Position numbers and translations under genes: made by a program. A stretch of 64,000 nucleotides of DNA from NCBI RefSeq assembly GCF_004769665.1, contig NZ_RQGG01000019.1:1-64000 (forward strand), read 5' to 3'. Position 1 is the stretch's first letter; every line of letters starts with the position of its first letter. The notes beneath the pieces were generated by a model. The model was given only the letters and a program-made list of their open reading frames with translations, did no database searches and had not been told where the DNA came from. This DNA comes from Leptospira kemamanensis (GTDB taxonomy: Bacteria > Spirochaetota > Leptospiria > Leptospirales > Leptospiraceae). Below, piece by piece: positions 34,827 to 43,708 of the stretch.

Positions 34827-36575
34827 TTACACACCAATTTGGGATTCTAAAAATCTTCCATATCCTTTTTCTTTCCCAAGAGAAGTAACCGGTTTCCCAG
34901 AATCTACGGCCAGTTTTCCATTGATGAATACTTTTTTGATCGTTTCATCATTACGTCTCACCCATCTTTTGAAATTTTCCATAAACGGCATTGGAGCTTC
35001 TACATCTTTCGCAAGAGAGTCGTCCAGTTTCGTCGGATCAATCAATACCAAATCAGCACGTTTGCCTTCTTTGATATATCCCGCATCAATTCCAAACCAG
35101 TCTCCAATTTCTCCCGTCAAACGATGAACCGCTTTTTCCATCGTCATAAATGGTTTGTTTTCAAGTTCTGCATCCCGAACCAGTTTTAACATGCGGAGTG
35201 GGAAATTATAATGTGCCATCCCACGCAAATGGGCACCAGCATCGGAGAAACCAATGAGGATATCTGGATAAGAAACAATTTTTTGTAATGGTTCCTTTCT
35301 ATGATTTGCCATGACGGTATACCAGCGAACATCGTTTCCATGTTCTGCGACTAAATCTAAGAAGGCGGTCACGGAATGAACTCCTCTTTCTTTTGCTACA
35401 TCATCAATTGATTTTCCGATGAGTGATTTGTCTGGGGCATCTACGATTTTGGTTTCTCGAAAGTTACGATGGAACACTCGAGGTAAAAACCAATTGGTCC
35501 ATTGTCGTTTGAACCAAGATCGATAACTTGGATCTTTCATCAGTTGTTTTCGTTCCAATTCATCTTCAATATGATTGGCTTTTGCACCGGCAGCAAATTC
35601 TTCAAACACAACAACATCCATTCCATCGGCATACAAATCAAATGGTTCTGGTAACGCTTGGAACCTGAAATCAGAACGGAAAATTGTATTGGTGATTCGA
35701 CCAATCACACCTAACAGTTTGTACAATCCTGGATCAAACTTTACATCCATAAGAGAAATGATGGTTGTTTTGAGTGGTTTTCTAAAAAGACCAAAAGCTT
35801 CTTTTAAAAACATCAATACGTTGATTTTGGTGGAAACATTGGGAACACCTTGGAAAATTTTTCCACGTTTTCGAAGTGTTTTATTTAAAAATTCGTATTC
35901 ACTCCAATTGGCAAAGGTAGAGGGGAGTGGTCTTGATCGAAACCGAGATCCATCCATTTTGTCCCAAACAAGTGTATTGATGGAGAGTCCCATAAAACCA
36001 GCATCCAATGCTTCTTCTAGATGTTGGTTCATTTGATCTAACTCCCCTTTGGTTGGTTTTTCTCCTTTGGTTAAGGATCGTTCCAATCCCATTACATGGG
36101 CACGGATGGCAGAGTGACCCGCAAATGAAGTGACATTGGGACCTAAGGGCAATTCGTTTAAGTGTTTTTTATATTCAATGGCAGAGTTCCAATTTTTTTT
36201 ACTCTGTAAAATTGATAATACGTTTTTTCTAGGAATTGCTTCCACACGACTAAACATATCCGCAAGATCAGTCGGATCACCTAACGCCAAACTTAAAGAA
36301 CAACTCCCTAATGAAATCGTAGTGATCCCATGCCTCACTGATTCGGATAAATCAGGTGCTACTTCAATCTCAGCATCATAATGGGTATGGAAATCAATGA
36401 AACCAGGGGTTAGCCATTGGTTTTTTGCATCGATGACAGTTTCTCCAGGGTTTGGGCTCAATTCCGTTTTCGAAATTGTCTCAATGATACCGTTTTTGAT
36501 CCGCACATCCCCAATGAACGATGGATTGGTGCTGCCATCAAAAATTCGTGCCTGTTTGATAAGAGTCTCTGCCAT
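34827..36575 (-). CDS. D-aminoacylase-like amidohydrolase
   Basis: 582 residues. CTGGAGG precedes the ATG at 36575; the upstream frame is unlikely coding. Typical of the amidohydrolase-3 / N-acyl-D-amino-acid deacylase group: FIDFHTHYDAEI (metal-binding HxH), TISLGSCSLSLA, AGHSAIRAHVMG, IGFSDAGAHLRGMAHYNF and the usual C-terminal GKRADLVLIDPT. Such enzymes split the acyl group from N-acyl-D-amino acids with zinc. The exact substrate is unknown. It is downstream of the LeuA-type gene by 104 bases and may be read from the same leucine-controlled transcript. Confidence 0.83.
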   Translation of the reverse strand: MAETLIKQARIFDGSTNPSFIGDVRIKNGIIETISKTELSPNPGETVIDAKNQWLTPGFIDFHTHYDAEIEVAPDLSESVRHGITTISLGSCSLSLALGDPTDLADMFSRVEAIPRKNVLSILQSKKNWNSAIEYKKHLNELPLGPNVTSFAGHSAIRAHVMGLERSLTKGEKPTKGELDQMNQHLEEALDAGFMGLSINTLVWDKMDGSRFRSRPLPSTFANWSEYEFLNKTLRKRGKIFQGVPNVSTKINVLMFLKEAFGLFRKPLKTTIISLMDVKFDPGLYKLLGVIGRITNTIFRSDFRFQALPEPFDLYADGMDVVVFEEFAAGAKANHIEDELERKQLMKDPSYRSWFKRQWTNWFLPRVFHRNFRETKIVDAPDKSLIGKSIDDVAKERGVHSVTAFLDLVAEHGNDVRWYTVMANHRKEPLQKIVSYPDILIGFSDAGAHLRGMAHYNFPLRMLKLVRDAELENKPFMTMEKAVHRLTGEIGDWFGIDAGYIKEGKRADLVLIDPTKLDDSLAKDVEAPMPFMENFKRWVRRNDETIKKVFINGKLAVDSGKPVTSLGKEKGYGRFLESQIGV

Positions 36576-36679
36576 GATACCTCCAGAAAAACCAAACGAA
36601 ATTATGGCAGATTGACAAAGATTTGTCAATGATTCCCTAAGAGTTGCCTTAAGTTTCTCTGGACAAAACCCTTCTTTGT

Positions 36680-37864
36680 TCACTGAACCGCAAGAACCGA
36701 ATGACTAAGTTCCACTAACTCTGCTTCGGTGATTTCGCGATTATTCTCCCTAGAAGAAATCGATTTAGCGAGTGAAAACAAATGGTGAATTTCTTCTTTG
36801 GAAACTTGGATTCCTTTTTGTTCCAACAAAAACTCGATCGCTTTATGACCAGATTGGTTCGTGAAGGAGATGGTTTCTTTGTCCCCACGTCCTACAAATT
36901 CAGGAGAAAATGTTCGATAGGCGCCTTTGGACTGGTGTAACGTTTTTGTCACACCGTCCTGGTGAATTCCTGATCTATGGGAAAAAATATCTTCCCCGAT
37001 AATCGGAGTTTTTTCGCCAATCGGAATCCCAGTTAATTCAGAGATTCGTTTTGCCGTGGGATAAATTCGTTGGAAGTTAAGGTTTAAAGATTCACCATTT
37101 TGGTGTAAGGCGATTGCCGTTTCATACAAATTGGTATTTCCCGCACGTTCCCCAAGACCGTTTAGGGCAACTTCTATTTGTTCGGCGCCAACATACACTG
37201 ATTCCACAGACGTTGCCGTTGCCATTCCCAAATCATTATGTGTATGAATGGAGATGATGGCTCTATCTCCAATGGTTTCTTTTATTTCTTTTACCATATT
37301 CACAAAAATCATAGGTCGATACCGTTCCACGGTATTGGGTAAATTGATGATATTGGCACCAGCTTCAATGGCAGTCAAAAACGCATCTTTTGTGAAGTGG
37401 AAGTTTTCGATCGCATCTCCAAAATGTTCTCCAGAAAATTGGATTTCTACATTTGGCCCTACAATCTTTCGCGCAAACGAAATCGAAGATTTTATTTTTT
37501 CAAGAACTTCTTTTTCTGAAATCTTTAATACGTGTTTAATGGAAAAGTCACTCACAGGATACACAATGTGCATTCTCGGTTTGTCTGCTTTTTGAATGGC
37601 TTCCCAGGTGACAGTGATTTCTTTTTCATTGGCTCTCGACAAAGCAGCAATTGGTTTCCCTTTAGGCGCACGTTTTGCTAATACTTGGCAGGTAAAAAAT
37701 TCCGTTTCATTCGAAGAAGGGAATCCAACTTCAATGCCGTCTACGTTTAAACCTACAAGTAAGTCGAAAACTTCGATTTTTTCATCGATGGTCCATGGTC
37801 TTTTTAACGCTTGGTTTCCGTCCCGCAAGGTAACGTCTTGGATGTGAATGGTTTTTGGTTTCAT
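36680..37864 (-). CDS. leuA: Short LeuA-type synthase, leucine-attenuated
   Basis: 394 residues. GGGAGGAACC lies before the ATG at 37864. It is a LeuA/homocitrate-synthase barrel: TLRDGNQAL (catalytic Arg14-Asp15), SIHTHNDLG (metal-binding HxH), NGLGERAGNTNLYE and SGIHQDGVTK. It would condense acetyl-CoA with 2-oxoisovalerate to 2-isopropylmalate. It is about 120 residues shorter than usual LeuA and lacks the C-terminal allosteric domain, so leucine should not inhibit the enzyme; control seems to be moved to the RNA through the attenuator before it (37915-38021). The length alone would also allow a homocitrate-synthase-like enzyme; the Leu leader argues for LeuA. Confidence 0.85.
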   Translation of the reverse strand: MKPKTIHIQDVTLRDGNQALKRPWTIDEKIEVFDLLVGLNVDGIEVGFPSSNETEFFTCQVLAKRAPKGKPIAALSRANEKEITVTWEAIQKADKPRMHIVYPVSDFSIKHVLKISEKEVLEKIKSSISFARKIVGPNVEIQFSGEHFGDAIENFHFTKDAFLTAIEAGANIINLPNTVERYRPMIFVNMVKEIKETIGDRAIISIHTHNDLGMATATSVESVYVGAEQIEVALNGLGERAGNTNLYETAIALHQNGESLNLNFQRIYPTAKRISELTGIPIGEKTPIIGEDIFSHRSGIHQDGVTKTLHQSKGAYRTFSPEFVGRGDKETISFTNQSGHKAIEFLLEQKGIQVSKEEIHHLFSLAKSISSRENNREITEAELVELSHSVLAVQ

Positions 37865-37914
37865 GGTTCCTCCCAATCCGCGTCTCACTTCCGACCGGGG
37901 GACCCAAAAATAAA

Positions 37915-37945
37915 AAAGCCCACTTCCCGGTTGGGAGTGGGCTTT
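37915..37945 (-). terminator. Attenuator terminator before the LeuA-type gene
   Basis: On the minus strand the RNA reads AAAGCCCACTCCC-AACC-GGGAAGTGGGCTTTTTT, a 13-bp stem with one bulged A followed by T6-A-T5. It lies between the Leu leader peptide and the gene, so it would stop transcription before the gene. The 5' arm (CTCCC) can instead pair with GGGAG in the segment just before it (37954-37970), which would prevent this hairpin. Confidence 0.85.
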
Positions 37946-37970
37946 GTCACATAGCTCTCTCTCCCTCGAA

Positions 37971-38021
37971 TTATAAGATTTCGAGGAGGAGGAGAAGGGC
38001 AATGTGTGCGAATGATTTCAT
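37971..38021 (-). CDS. Leucine leader peptide of an attenuator
   Basis: A 16-codon open frame too short for ordinary gene calling: MKSFAHIALLLLLEIL then TAA. Codons 9-13 are CTT CTC CTC CTC CTC, five leucines in a row, with a sixth (TTA) as the last sense codon and two isoleucines. The stop lies 26 bases before the terminator. The Leu codons (CTCCTCGAA) can pair with the next segment (TTCGAGGGAG). A ribosome stalled for lack of charged Leu-tRNA would free that segment to form the antiterminator. A consensus -35 box (TTGACA, 38061-38056) lies at the end of the symporter gene; the -10 box is unclear, and the ribosome binding site is weak (AAAAGATAACA). Confidence 0.85.
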   Translation of the reverse strand: MKSFAHIALLLLLEIL

Positions 38022-38057
38022 TGTTATCTTTTAGACGAAGGGAAAACTCATTCTCTG

Positions 38058-39491
38058 TCAAACTTTTTTTAATAAACGACCCAAACTGACAAATCCAAAC
38101 AAGAGACAAAACCCAATGGGAACGAGCAAAGTAAAGGAAAGTTTCCAACCGATGCCCACGGCTACGGTAAGGAGAATGCTGAAAAGGAAAAGTAGGGAGA
38201 AAACAAATCCTGAAATAGGCAGATCCCTTTTCCCTTTTGCAAGGAAGAAAACGGCAATGGAGGGACCAAGTGTGTAAGAAAAGATGGTGAGCCCCATCTC
38301 TAAGATTCCTTTTTCCCAAGTCTCCACAAGGAAGTACGGAATCAGACTTGCGAAAAATAAAAGAACTCCAAAGAACAAAGACAAAATCCTTGGACTAAAC
38401 CATTTGTCCATTCCCCAGTCCCTGGCCCAAGTGAGTGATAAGGAATTGATGGTGGAACTGAGTGTAGACATGGCACTGGCTAAGATGGCAGCAACCAAAA
38501 TCCCAAGAAAGGGAGAAGGAACTTCGTTAATGATAAAATGGCTAAACACTTTGTCAGGTGGAATTGATTTCCCTTCATAAAAAACATAGAGAAGGCTACC
38601 GATACACAAAAAGATTAAAAATTGAAAGAAAACAACAATTCCACTTCCAATCAATACCTTCTGGCCAGAGAGTAAGTTTTTTGTCGCAATCACTCTTTGT
38701 ACGAGCATCAAATCGGTTCCATGAGAACCGATGGAAATAAAAGCACCACCCAAGATGGCAAAAAGTATAAAATAACTATTATCACCTGTTAGATTGTAAT
38801 CAAATACAAACACCTTCCATTTCCCTAGTGCATCGAGGGTTTGGATTTTATTTATAATTGTAGTTTCTCCCATTTGCGTTAAGATGAGTCCGAGAGCAAA
38901 GATCCCACCTAAAAGATAAATCACCCATTGTAAAACATCTGTAAATACAATCGCGCGAAAGCCACCAAACACAGAATAAATAATGGTGACAACACTCAAA
39001 ATCGTAAGCGCTATCATTCCTAACCCTTCGGGTGAGATAGGAAAACCCATCCGTTCCAAAAGAAACGCAATAGGTAGGGAACTCACATACAAACGAATCC
39101 CGTCACCTAATAGACGTGAAATGGTAAAAACAAAAGAAATCGTTTTTTGTGGGGAAGTTCCAAATCGATTTCCTACATATTCATAGACAGAGATAGTGTT
39201 CCCGGAAAAGTAGGAAGGCAAAAGAAATAAAGCGACTATGGTGCGACCAAAAATATAACCGATGGCAATTTCTAAAAATCGAAAGTCACCTTTGTAAGAT
39301 AAAGAAGGGATACTTAAAAACGTTAAACTTGATGTTTCCGTTGCTACCAGTGAGATCATTAAAAAGACCCAATGGATTTCTTTTTTTGCTAGATAAAAAT
39401 CATCTTCCTTTTGTGTGTTTTTCGCAAAGTGAAAGCCAAAATAAAAGACTACTAAAAAATAAAAAACTAAAACAATGAGATCCCAAATCAT
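38058..39491 (-). CDS. Sodium:solute symporter (SSS family)
   Basis: 477 residues with about 13 membrane helices. Features of the SSS family are the opening LIVLVFYFLVVFYFGFHFAK, AKKEIHWVFLMISLVATETSSLTFLSIPS, and SVFGGFRAIVFTDVLQWVIYLLGG, the usual signature region. It should bring in a small organic solute with sodium ions. The solute is not predictable; the adjacent Leu-controlled gene makes an amino acid or keto acid possible. It ends 36 bases before the leader peptide. Confidence 0.88.
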   Translation of the reverse strand: MIWDLIVLVFYFLVVFYFGFHFAKNTQKEDDFYLAKKEIHWVFLMISLVATETSSLTFLSIPSLSYKGDFRFLEIAIGYIFGRTIVALFLLPSYFSGNTISVYEYVGNRFGTSPQKTISFVFTISRLLGDGIRLYVSSLPIAFLLERMGFPISPEGLGMIALTILSVVTIIYSVFGGFRAIVFTDVLQWVIYLLGGIFALGLILTQMGETTIINKIQTLDALGKWKVFVFDYNLTGDNSYFILFAILGGAFISIGSHGTDLMLVQRVIATKNLLSGQKVLIGSGIVVFFQFLIFLCIGSLLYVFYEGKSIPPDKVFSHFIINEVPSPFLGILVAAILASAMSTLSSTINSLSLTWARDWGMDKWFSPRILSLFFGVLLFFASLIPYFLVETWEKGILEMGLTIFSYTLGPSIAVFFLAKGKRDLPISGFVFSLLFLFSILLTVAVGIGWKLSFTLLVPIGFCLLFGFVSLGRLLKKV

Positions 39492-39510
39492 ATAAATCCT
39501 TTTCTTCTTT

Positions 39511-40110
39511 TTAAACCATCAAACTCAAATTGGGATATTTCAAAAGAAGGCGAAGTAAATCGGATCTAGTGATGATTCCAATAGGGTAATTATCGTCATT
39601 TACGATCGGTAAACAACCAATTCTTTCTTCGAGTAAAACCTTTGTCACTTGTCTAATTTCTGCACCTGGAGAGCCAACTAATACTCGTTTGATCATCGCA
39701 TCTGAAACTGGCATTTCCTTTTCGTATGATTTTGTTTTCTCTAGCAAATCTCTATCAGAAACAAATCCTACGAGTTGCCCCAAGTGGTTTGTGATCGGCA
39801 AATGACGAATTCCTTTTTCAAACATGAACTCGAGACAGTGGTCGATGGTTTCCTCTTCCCCTTTGGTAAAAACGGGACTCGTCATGATTTCGTGGAGGAA
39901 AAAGACCGGTTTTTCTGTGGGAAGGGAGGCTTCTTTGTACGCATCCCTTGGGTTTTGGTGGAGAAAGGATCCCGTGGGCGTCGTTCCAGGTTCTCCGTCA
40001 CCAATTTCAGTTGGGTTCGATTTTCCCGATGGGTGGACTTTTAGGACACGATCGGTCTGCGTTAAGGGTGGATTTGGGGAAATTCGGCCGTCATGGATCC
40101 AAAAGAACAT
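39511..40110 (-). CDS. CBS-pair protein
   Basis: 199 residues. The first 70 are polar and low in structure; then two CBS motifs follow: IMTSPVFTKGEEETIDHCLEFMFEKGIRHLPI...GFVSDRDLL, and AMIKRVLVGSPGAEIRQVTKVLLEERIGCLPI...GIITRSDLLRLLL. Paired CBS domains bind adenine nucleotides and regulate partner proteins. No enzyme domain is attached; the partner is not clear. It lies 19 bases upstream of the symporter in the same direction. Confidence 0.9.
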   Translation of the reverse strand: MFFWIHDGRISPNPPLTQTDRVLKVHPSGKSNPTEIGDGEPGTTPTGSFLHQNPRDAYKEASLPTEKPVFFLHEIMTSPVFTKGEEETIDHCLEFMFEKGIRHLPITNHLGQLVGFVSDRDLLEKTKSYEKEMPVSDAMIKRVLVGSPGAEIRQVTKVLLEERIGCLPIVNDDNYPIGIITRSDLLRLLLKYPNLSLMV

Positions 40111-40232
40111 AATTATGCCCTACCTTTCTGAAAAGTTTGTCAAAAATAAGAAAAAACTTGCAAAAAACGAACAGTGGTTTTTTATCCATCCTACATTTCC
40201 TGTAAAAAGAACGAACTGAAAAAGGCAAAACC

Positions 40233-42134
40233 ATGAACCAGAACTACCAAAATCTCTACCAAGCATTGGAAACCGTCGCCGCTACCTTCCCAAACAAAAT
40301 CTCGTTTCGGAAACGGAAGTCCGCTACTGAATTCCCTGGGATCAGTTTTGGAGAATTGAAGGAGTTTGTCGACCACTTGACTCTCGGTTTCATCGACCTT
40401 GGTGTTGCTGTTGGAGACCGAATTGGTTTTTTTTGTGACGCATCCGTCAATTGGCTTCGGACCGACCTATCGATTCTCTCTGCAGGAGCCGTTGTGGTTC
40501 CTAGAGGAACAGACATTGTCCGCGAAGAAATTTTATATATCCTCAACCATTCTGAAGCCAAATTTCTTGTGGTTCAAAAACCTAAAGACAAAAAAAGAAT
40601 CGAAGACTTGTTAGGTGAACTTCCTCATCTCAAACAAATTTTTGTATTAGAAAATGAACAAGGGGAATTACTTTCTGGTTCGGATTCTATTGTATCTCTC
40701 GTAGAAAAGGGGAAAACTCTTTGGAAGGAAAATGGAAAACAAAACTTAGAGGATAGGCTCAAACAAATTGATCCTGATGCACTTGCCACTTTGATTTATA
40801 CTTCAGGCACAACAGGAAATCCGAAAGGAGTGATGTTATCCCAAAAAGGTTGGATCACTGCCATTCAAAATACCATTGCTCGTTTGGATATGAATTCCAA
40901 TGACAATGCAGTCAGTTTATTACCACCTTGGCATGCGTTTGAAAGAGCGATTGAATACGCAGGAATCTTTCTTGGTTTGGATTTTTTAATTTCCAATATG
41001 ACAAGTCTCAAGGATGATCTTCGAGACTTTCGTCCAACTATATTTCCTTCTGTTCCCCGAATTTGGGAATCTGTTTATAATGGAATCATGGCTAAGGTCG
41101 CCAAAGAAGGTGGTTTTAAAGAAAAATTATTCCATTTCTTTTTAGGTGTCGGTGCAACTTGGGCAAAGTATTATGCGATGTTTAAAGGATTTGAATTTGA
41201 AATTCAAAAACCAAATTTTTTAGTTTCCTTTTGCAAACGAAGTTATGCTTTTTTGATTTTGATTTTACTTTCCCCGTTTAAGTTACTTAGCATCAAAATT
41301 TTTTCCACCATTCATAAAGCACTCGGTGGAAGGATTCGTATCTGTATTTCGGCAGGTTCTGCATTACCAAGTGTTGTAGATGGATTTTTATCTGCCATTG
41401 GGTTAAAAGTTTTAGAAGGGTATGGAATGACAGAAACCTCGGCTGTGGTTTCCATTCGTTCCAATTCCAAACCAACAAAAGGAACAGTGGGAATTCCCAT
41501 TGATGGATATTCCATTCGATTAAAAGACGAAACAGGTAAAATCCTTACTAAAACTGGTGAAAAAGGAACACTTTGGATTAAATCCAAACAAATCCTCAAA
41601 GGATATTATAAACGACCTGAACTCAACCAAGTTGTGTTTGATGCAGATGGTTTTTTTGATACGGGAGATTTGATGATGATTTCTCATCGAAACGAACTAG
41701 TGTTTGCTGGTCGTTCTAAAGATACCATCGCTCTCATTGGTGGTGAAAACGTAGAACCCATCCCAATCGAAGATAAATTACTTACATCCCCTTACATTGA
41801 CCAAGTGATGGTAGTAGGACATGACAAAAAAACACTCGCTGCACTCATTGTTCCTAATTTTGAAGCAGTAGAAGCCAAAGTGCAAGGAATCTCTAAAGAG
41901 AAAGCAATCGAATGGAATACAAATGCAAAAGTGAGAGAATTGTTCCGTTCTGAAATCTCTAAAATCATTTCACGAGAAAATGGATTTAAGTCCTTTGAAA
42001 TGATTCCAGCTAACAATTTCTATGTGGTTCCAAGACCTTTTGATCCAGATGTAGAAATGACACGAACTCTTAAAATGAAACGAAACATCATTTCGGATGT
42101 ATTTTCAAAACAAATTGAAGGAATTTACCAATGA
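40233..42134 (+). CDS. Long-chain acyl-CoA ligase (AMP-forming)
   Basis: 633 residues, FadD/long-chain acyl-CoA synthetase type. The AMP-binding signature YTSGTTGNPKGVMLS lies at about 189-203, with ISAGSALP and EGYGMTETS (A5 motif), TGDLMMIS and the catalytic Lys near MTRTLKMKRN at the end. It joins a fatty acid to CoA with ATP, the first step of beta-oxidation, the main energy source of leptospires. Its stop overlaps the start of the acyl-CoA dehydrogenase gene (ATGA). Confidence 0.92.
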   Translation: MNQNYQNLYQALETVAATFPNKISFRKRKSATEFPGISFGELKEFVDHLTLGFIDLGVAVGDRIGFFCDASVNWLRTDLSILSAGAVVVPRGTDIVREEILYILNHSEAKFLVVQKPKDKKRIEDLLGELPHLKQIFVLENEQGELLSGSDSIVSLVEKGKTLWKENGKQNLEDRLKQIDPDALATLIYTSGTTGNPKGVMLSQKGWITAIQNTIARLDMNSNDNAVSLLPPWHAFERAIEYAGIFLGLDFLISNMTSLKDDLRDFRPTIFPSVPRIWESVYNGIMAKVAKEGGFKEKLFHFFLGVGATWAKYYAMFKGFEFEIQKPNFLVSFCKRSYAFLILILLSPFKLLSIKIFSTIHKALGGRIRICISAGSALPSVVDGFLSAIGLKVLEGYGMTETSAVVSIRSNSKPTKGTVGIPIDGYSIRLKDETGKILTKTGEKGTLWIKSKQILKGYYKRPELNQVVFDADGFFDTGDLMMISHRNELVFAGRSKDTIALIGGENVEPIPIEDKLLTSPYIDQVMVVGHDKKTLAALIVPNFEAVEAKVQGISKEKAIEWNTNAKVRELFRSEISKIISRENGFKSFEMIPANNFYVVPRPFDPDVEMTRTLKMKRNIISDVFSKQIEGIYQ

Positions 42135-43705
42135 TTAACCCAAAACTAAATCCTTATCTAAATGATGAGGAACGAAGTTTTTACAATACAGTGTTTCAAT
42201 TTTCGGAAGAGAAAGTATTTCCCTCTTCTGAAGAAAGAGATGAAAAAGAAATTTGGTCGGACGAACTCTGGAAAGAGTTTTCGAAAGCCGGTTTAACAGG
42301 ACTTACTATTCCTACAGAATATGGAGGAGAAGGAGCCAGTTGTTTGTTATGTTCTATCGCTACGGATGCCTTTGCCTCAGGATCTCTTGATGGCGGAATT
42401 GGTTTGTCTTGGGTAGCACATTTGGTGATCGGAACCATGCCTATCGTTTTCCAAGGAACAGAAGAACAAAAAACCAAATACCTAACAAAACTTGCGACTG
42501 GTGAGTGGATGGCTGGATTTGCTCTGACAGAACCAGCATCTGGTTCGGATGCTGCATCTCTTCTGACCAGAGCGGAAGAAGTGGAAGGTGGTTGGAAACT
42601 AAATGGATCTAAAACCTTTATCACCAATGGTCCCGTCGGACAAGTGTTTGTGGTGATGGCTAGGACTTCCGAAAAAGGAAGAGGGCCAATGGGGATTAGT
42701 GCTTTCCTTGTGGAAAGTCATACACCTGGTTTTAAGGTCAGTAAAGTCCTAAAAAAACTTGGTCATCACACATCTATGACAGCAGAGTTGGTGTTTGAAG
42801 ATATGGTGATCCCAAAAGAAAATTTGCTTGGACCGTTAAACACTGGTTTTATGCGAATTGGAAAGGAAACTTTGGAATGGGAAAGAACTGTGTTTGTGGC
42901 AGGTCTTGCCGGAGCCATGGAGTTTTGTTTTCGCAAAGGGATCCGTTACGCAAATGAACGAGTCCAATTTGGTAAGTCCATTTCTAGTTTTTATGGAATG
43001 AGAGATATCCTCGTTCGCAATTGGGTTTATATCCAAGCCGCCAGAAGATTGATCTATTGGGTAGCAGAACGAAAAGATAGAGGAATTCCATCTCCCTTAG
43101 AAAGTAGTTTGGGAAAATTGATTTCTTCGGAACTTGCGGAAGATGTAGCAAAAGACACCGTACAATTGTTTGGTGGATATGGTTACATGAAAGAATACGC
43201 AGTGGAACGATTTTACCGAGATGTAAAACTTGGGACGATCGGTGGAGGCACGAGTGAAATCCAACGATCCATTATTTCCTCATTGTATTCAGGGAAAGAA
43301 AAATTCCAAAAGGAATTTGTGAGAATCGAATCTCCTAAAAACCAAGCGGATTCCATTCAAAACCTATTGTTTGAAATCATTCTGAAAATGGATGGGGAAT
43401 CGAATTGTAAAAAACAACAATCCATTGAATTTGCCTTTGCAGATGTATTATCTGTATTTGTGATCTTGTTTTTATCTGAGATTGATACTCATAAAAAGAC
43501 AGAATCTTATTCGAAGCAAGAAAAAATGATAGATCGGAACTTACTTTCGTATTATCTTGTGGGTAAGTATTTGATGTCTATGAGTCGCCTGAATCCATAT
43601 GTCCCAAATGAGTTAACGGAACTCTGGGCTCTCTACAGAGAAATGGGATCTAAGATTGAGGAAACAGTTCATAGTCGTTTTTCAACCTTGCAGGAGTTGG
43701 CCTAA
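42131..43705 (+). CDS. Acyl-CoA dehydrogenase
   Basis: 524 residues, a complete ACAD of about 390 residues plus a C-terminal extension of about 130 residues. Key parts: GFALTEPASGSDAAS, SKTFITNGPVG and FGGYGYMKEYAVERFYRD. The position of the usual catalytic Glu reads IGGGTSEIQ, with Gly as in long-chain and isovaleryl-CoA dehydrogenases; there the base is a Glu in helix G, here probably Glu251 in LEWERTV. The ATG overlaps the ligase stop codon, and a kinase gene follows three bases later. Electrons should go to the ETF encoded at 62.5-64 kb. Confidence 0.92.
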   Translation: MINPKLNPYLNDEERSFYNTVFQFSEEKVFPSSEERDEKEIWSDELWKEFSKAGLTGLTIPTEYGGEGASCLLCSIATDAFASGSLDGGIGLSWVAHLVIGTMPIVFQGTEEQKTKYLTKLATGEWMAGFALTEPASGSDAASLLTRAEEVEGGWKLNGSKTFITNGPVGQVFVVMARTSEKGRGPMGISAFLVESHTPGFKVSKVLKKLGHHTSMTAELVFEDMVIPKENLLGPLNTGFMRIGKETLEWERTVFVAGLAGAMEFCFRKGIRYANERVQFGKSISSFYGMRDILVRNWVYIQAARRLIYWVAERKDRGIPSPLESSLGKLISSELAEDVAKDTVQLFGGYGYMKEYAVERFYRDVKLGTIGGGTSEIQRSIISSLYSGKEKFQKEFVRIESPKNQADSIQNLLFEIILKMDGESNCKKQQSIEFAFADVLSVFVILFLSEIDTHKKTESYSKQEKMIDRNLLSYYLVGKYLMSMSRLNPYVPNELTELWALYREMGSKIEETVHSRFSTLQELA

Positions 43706-43708
43706 ATT

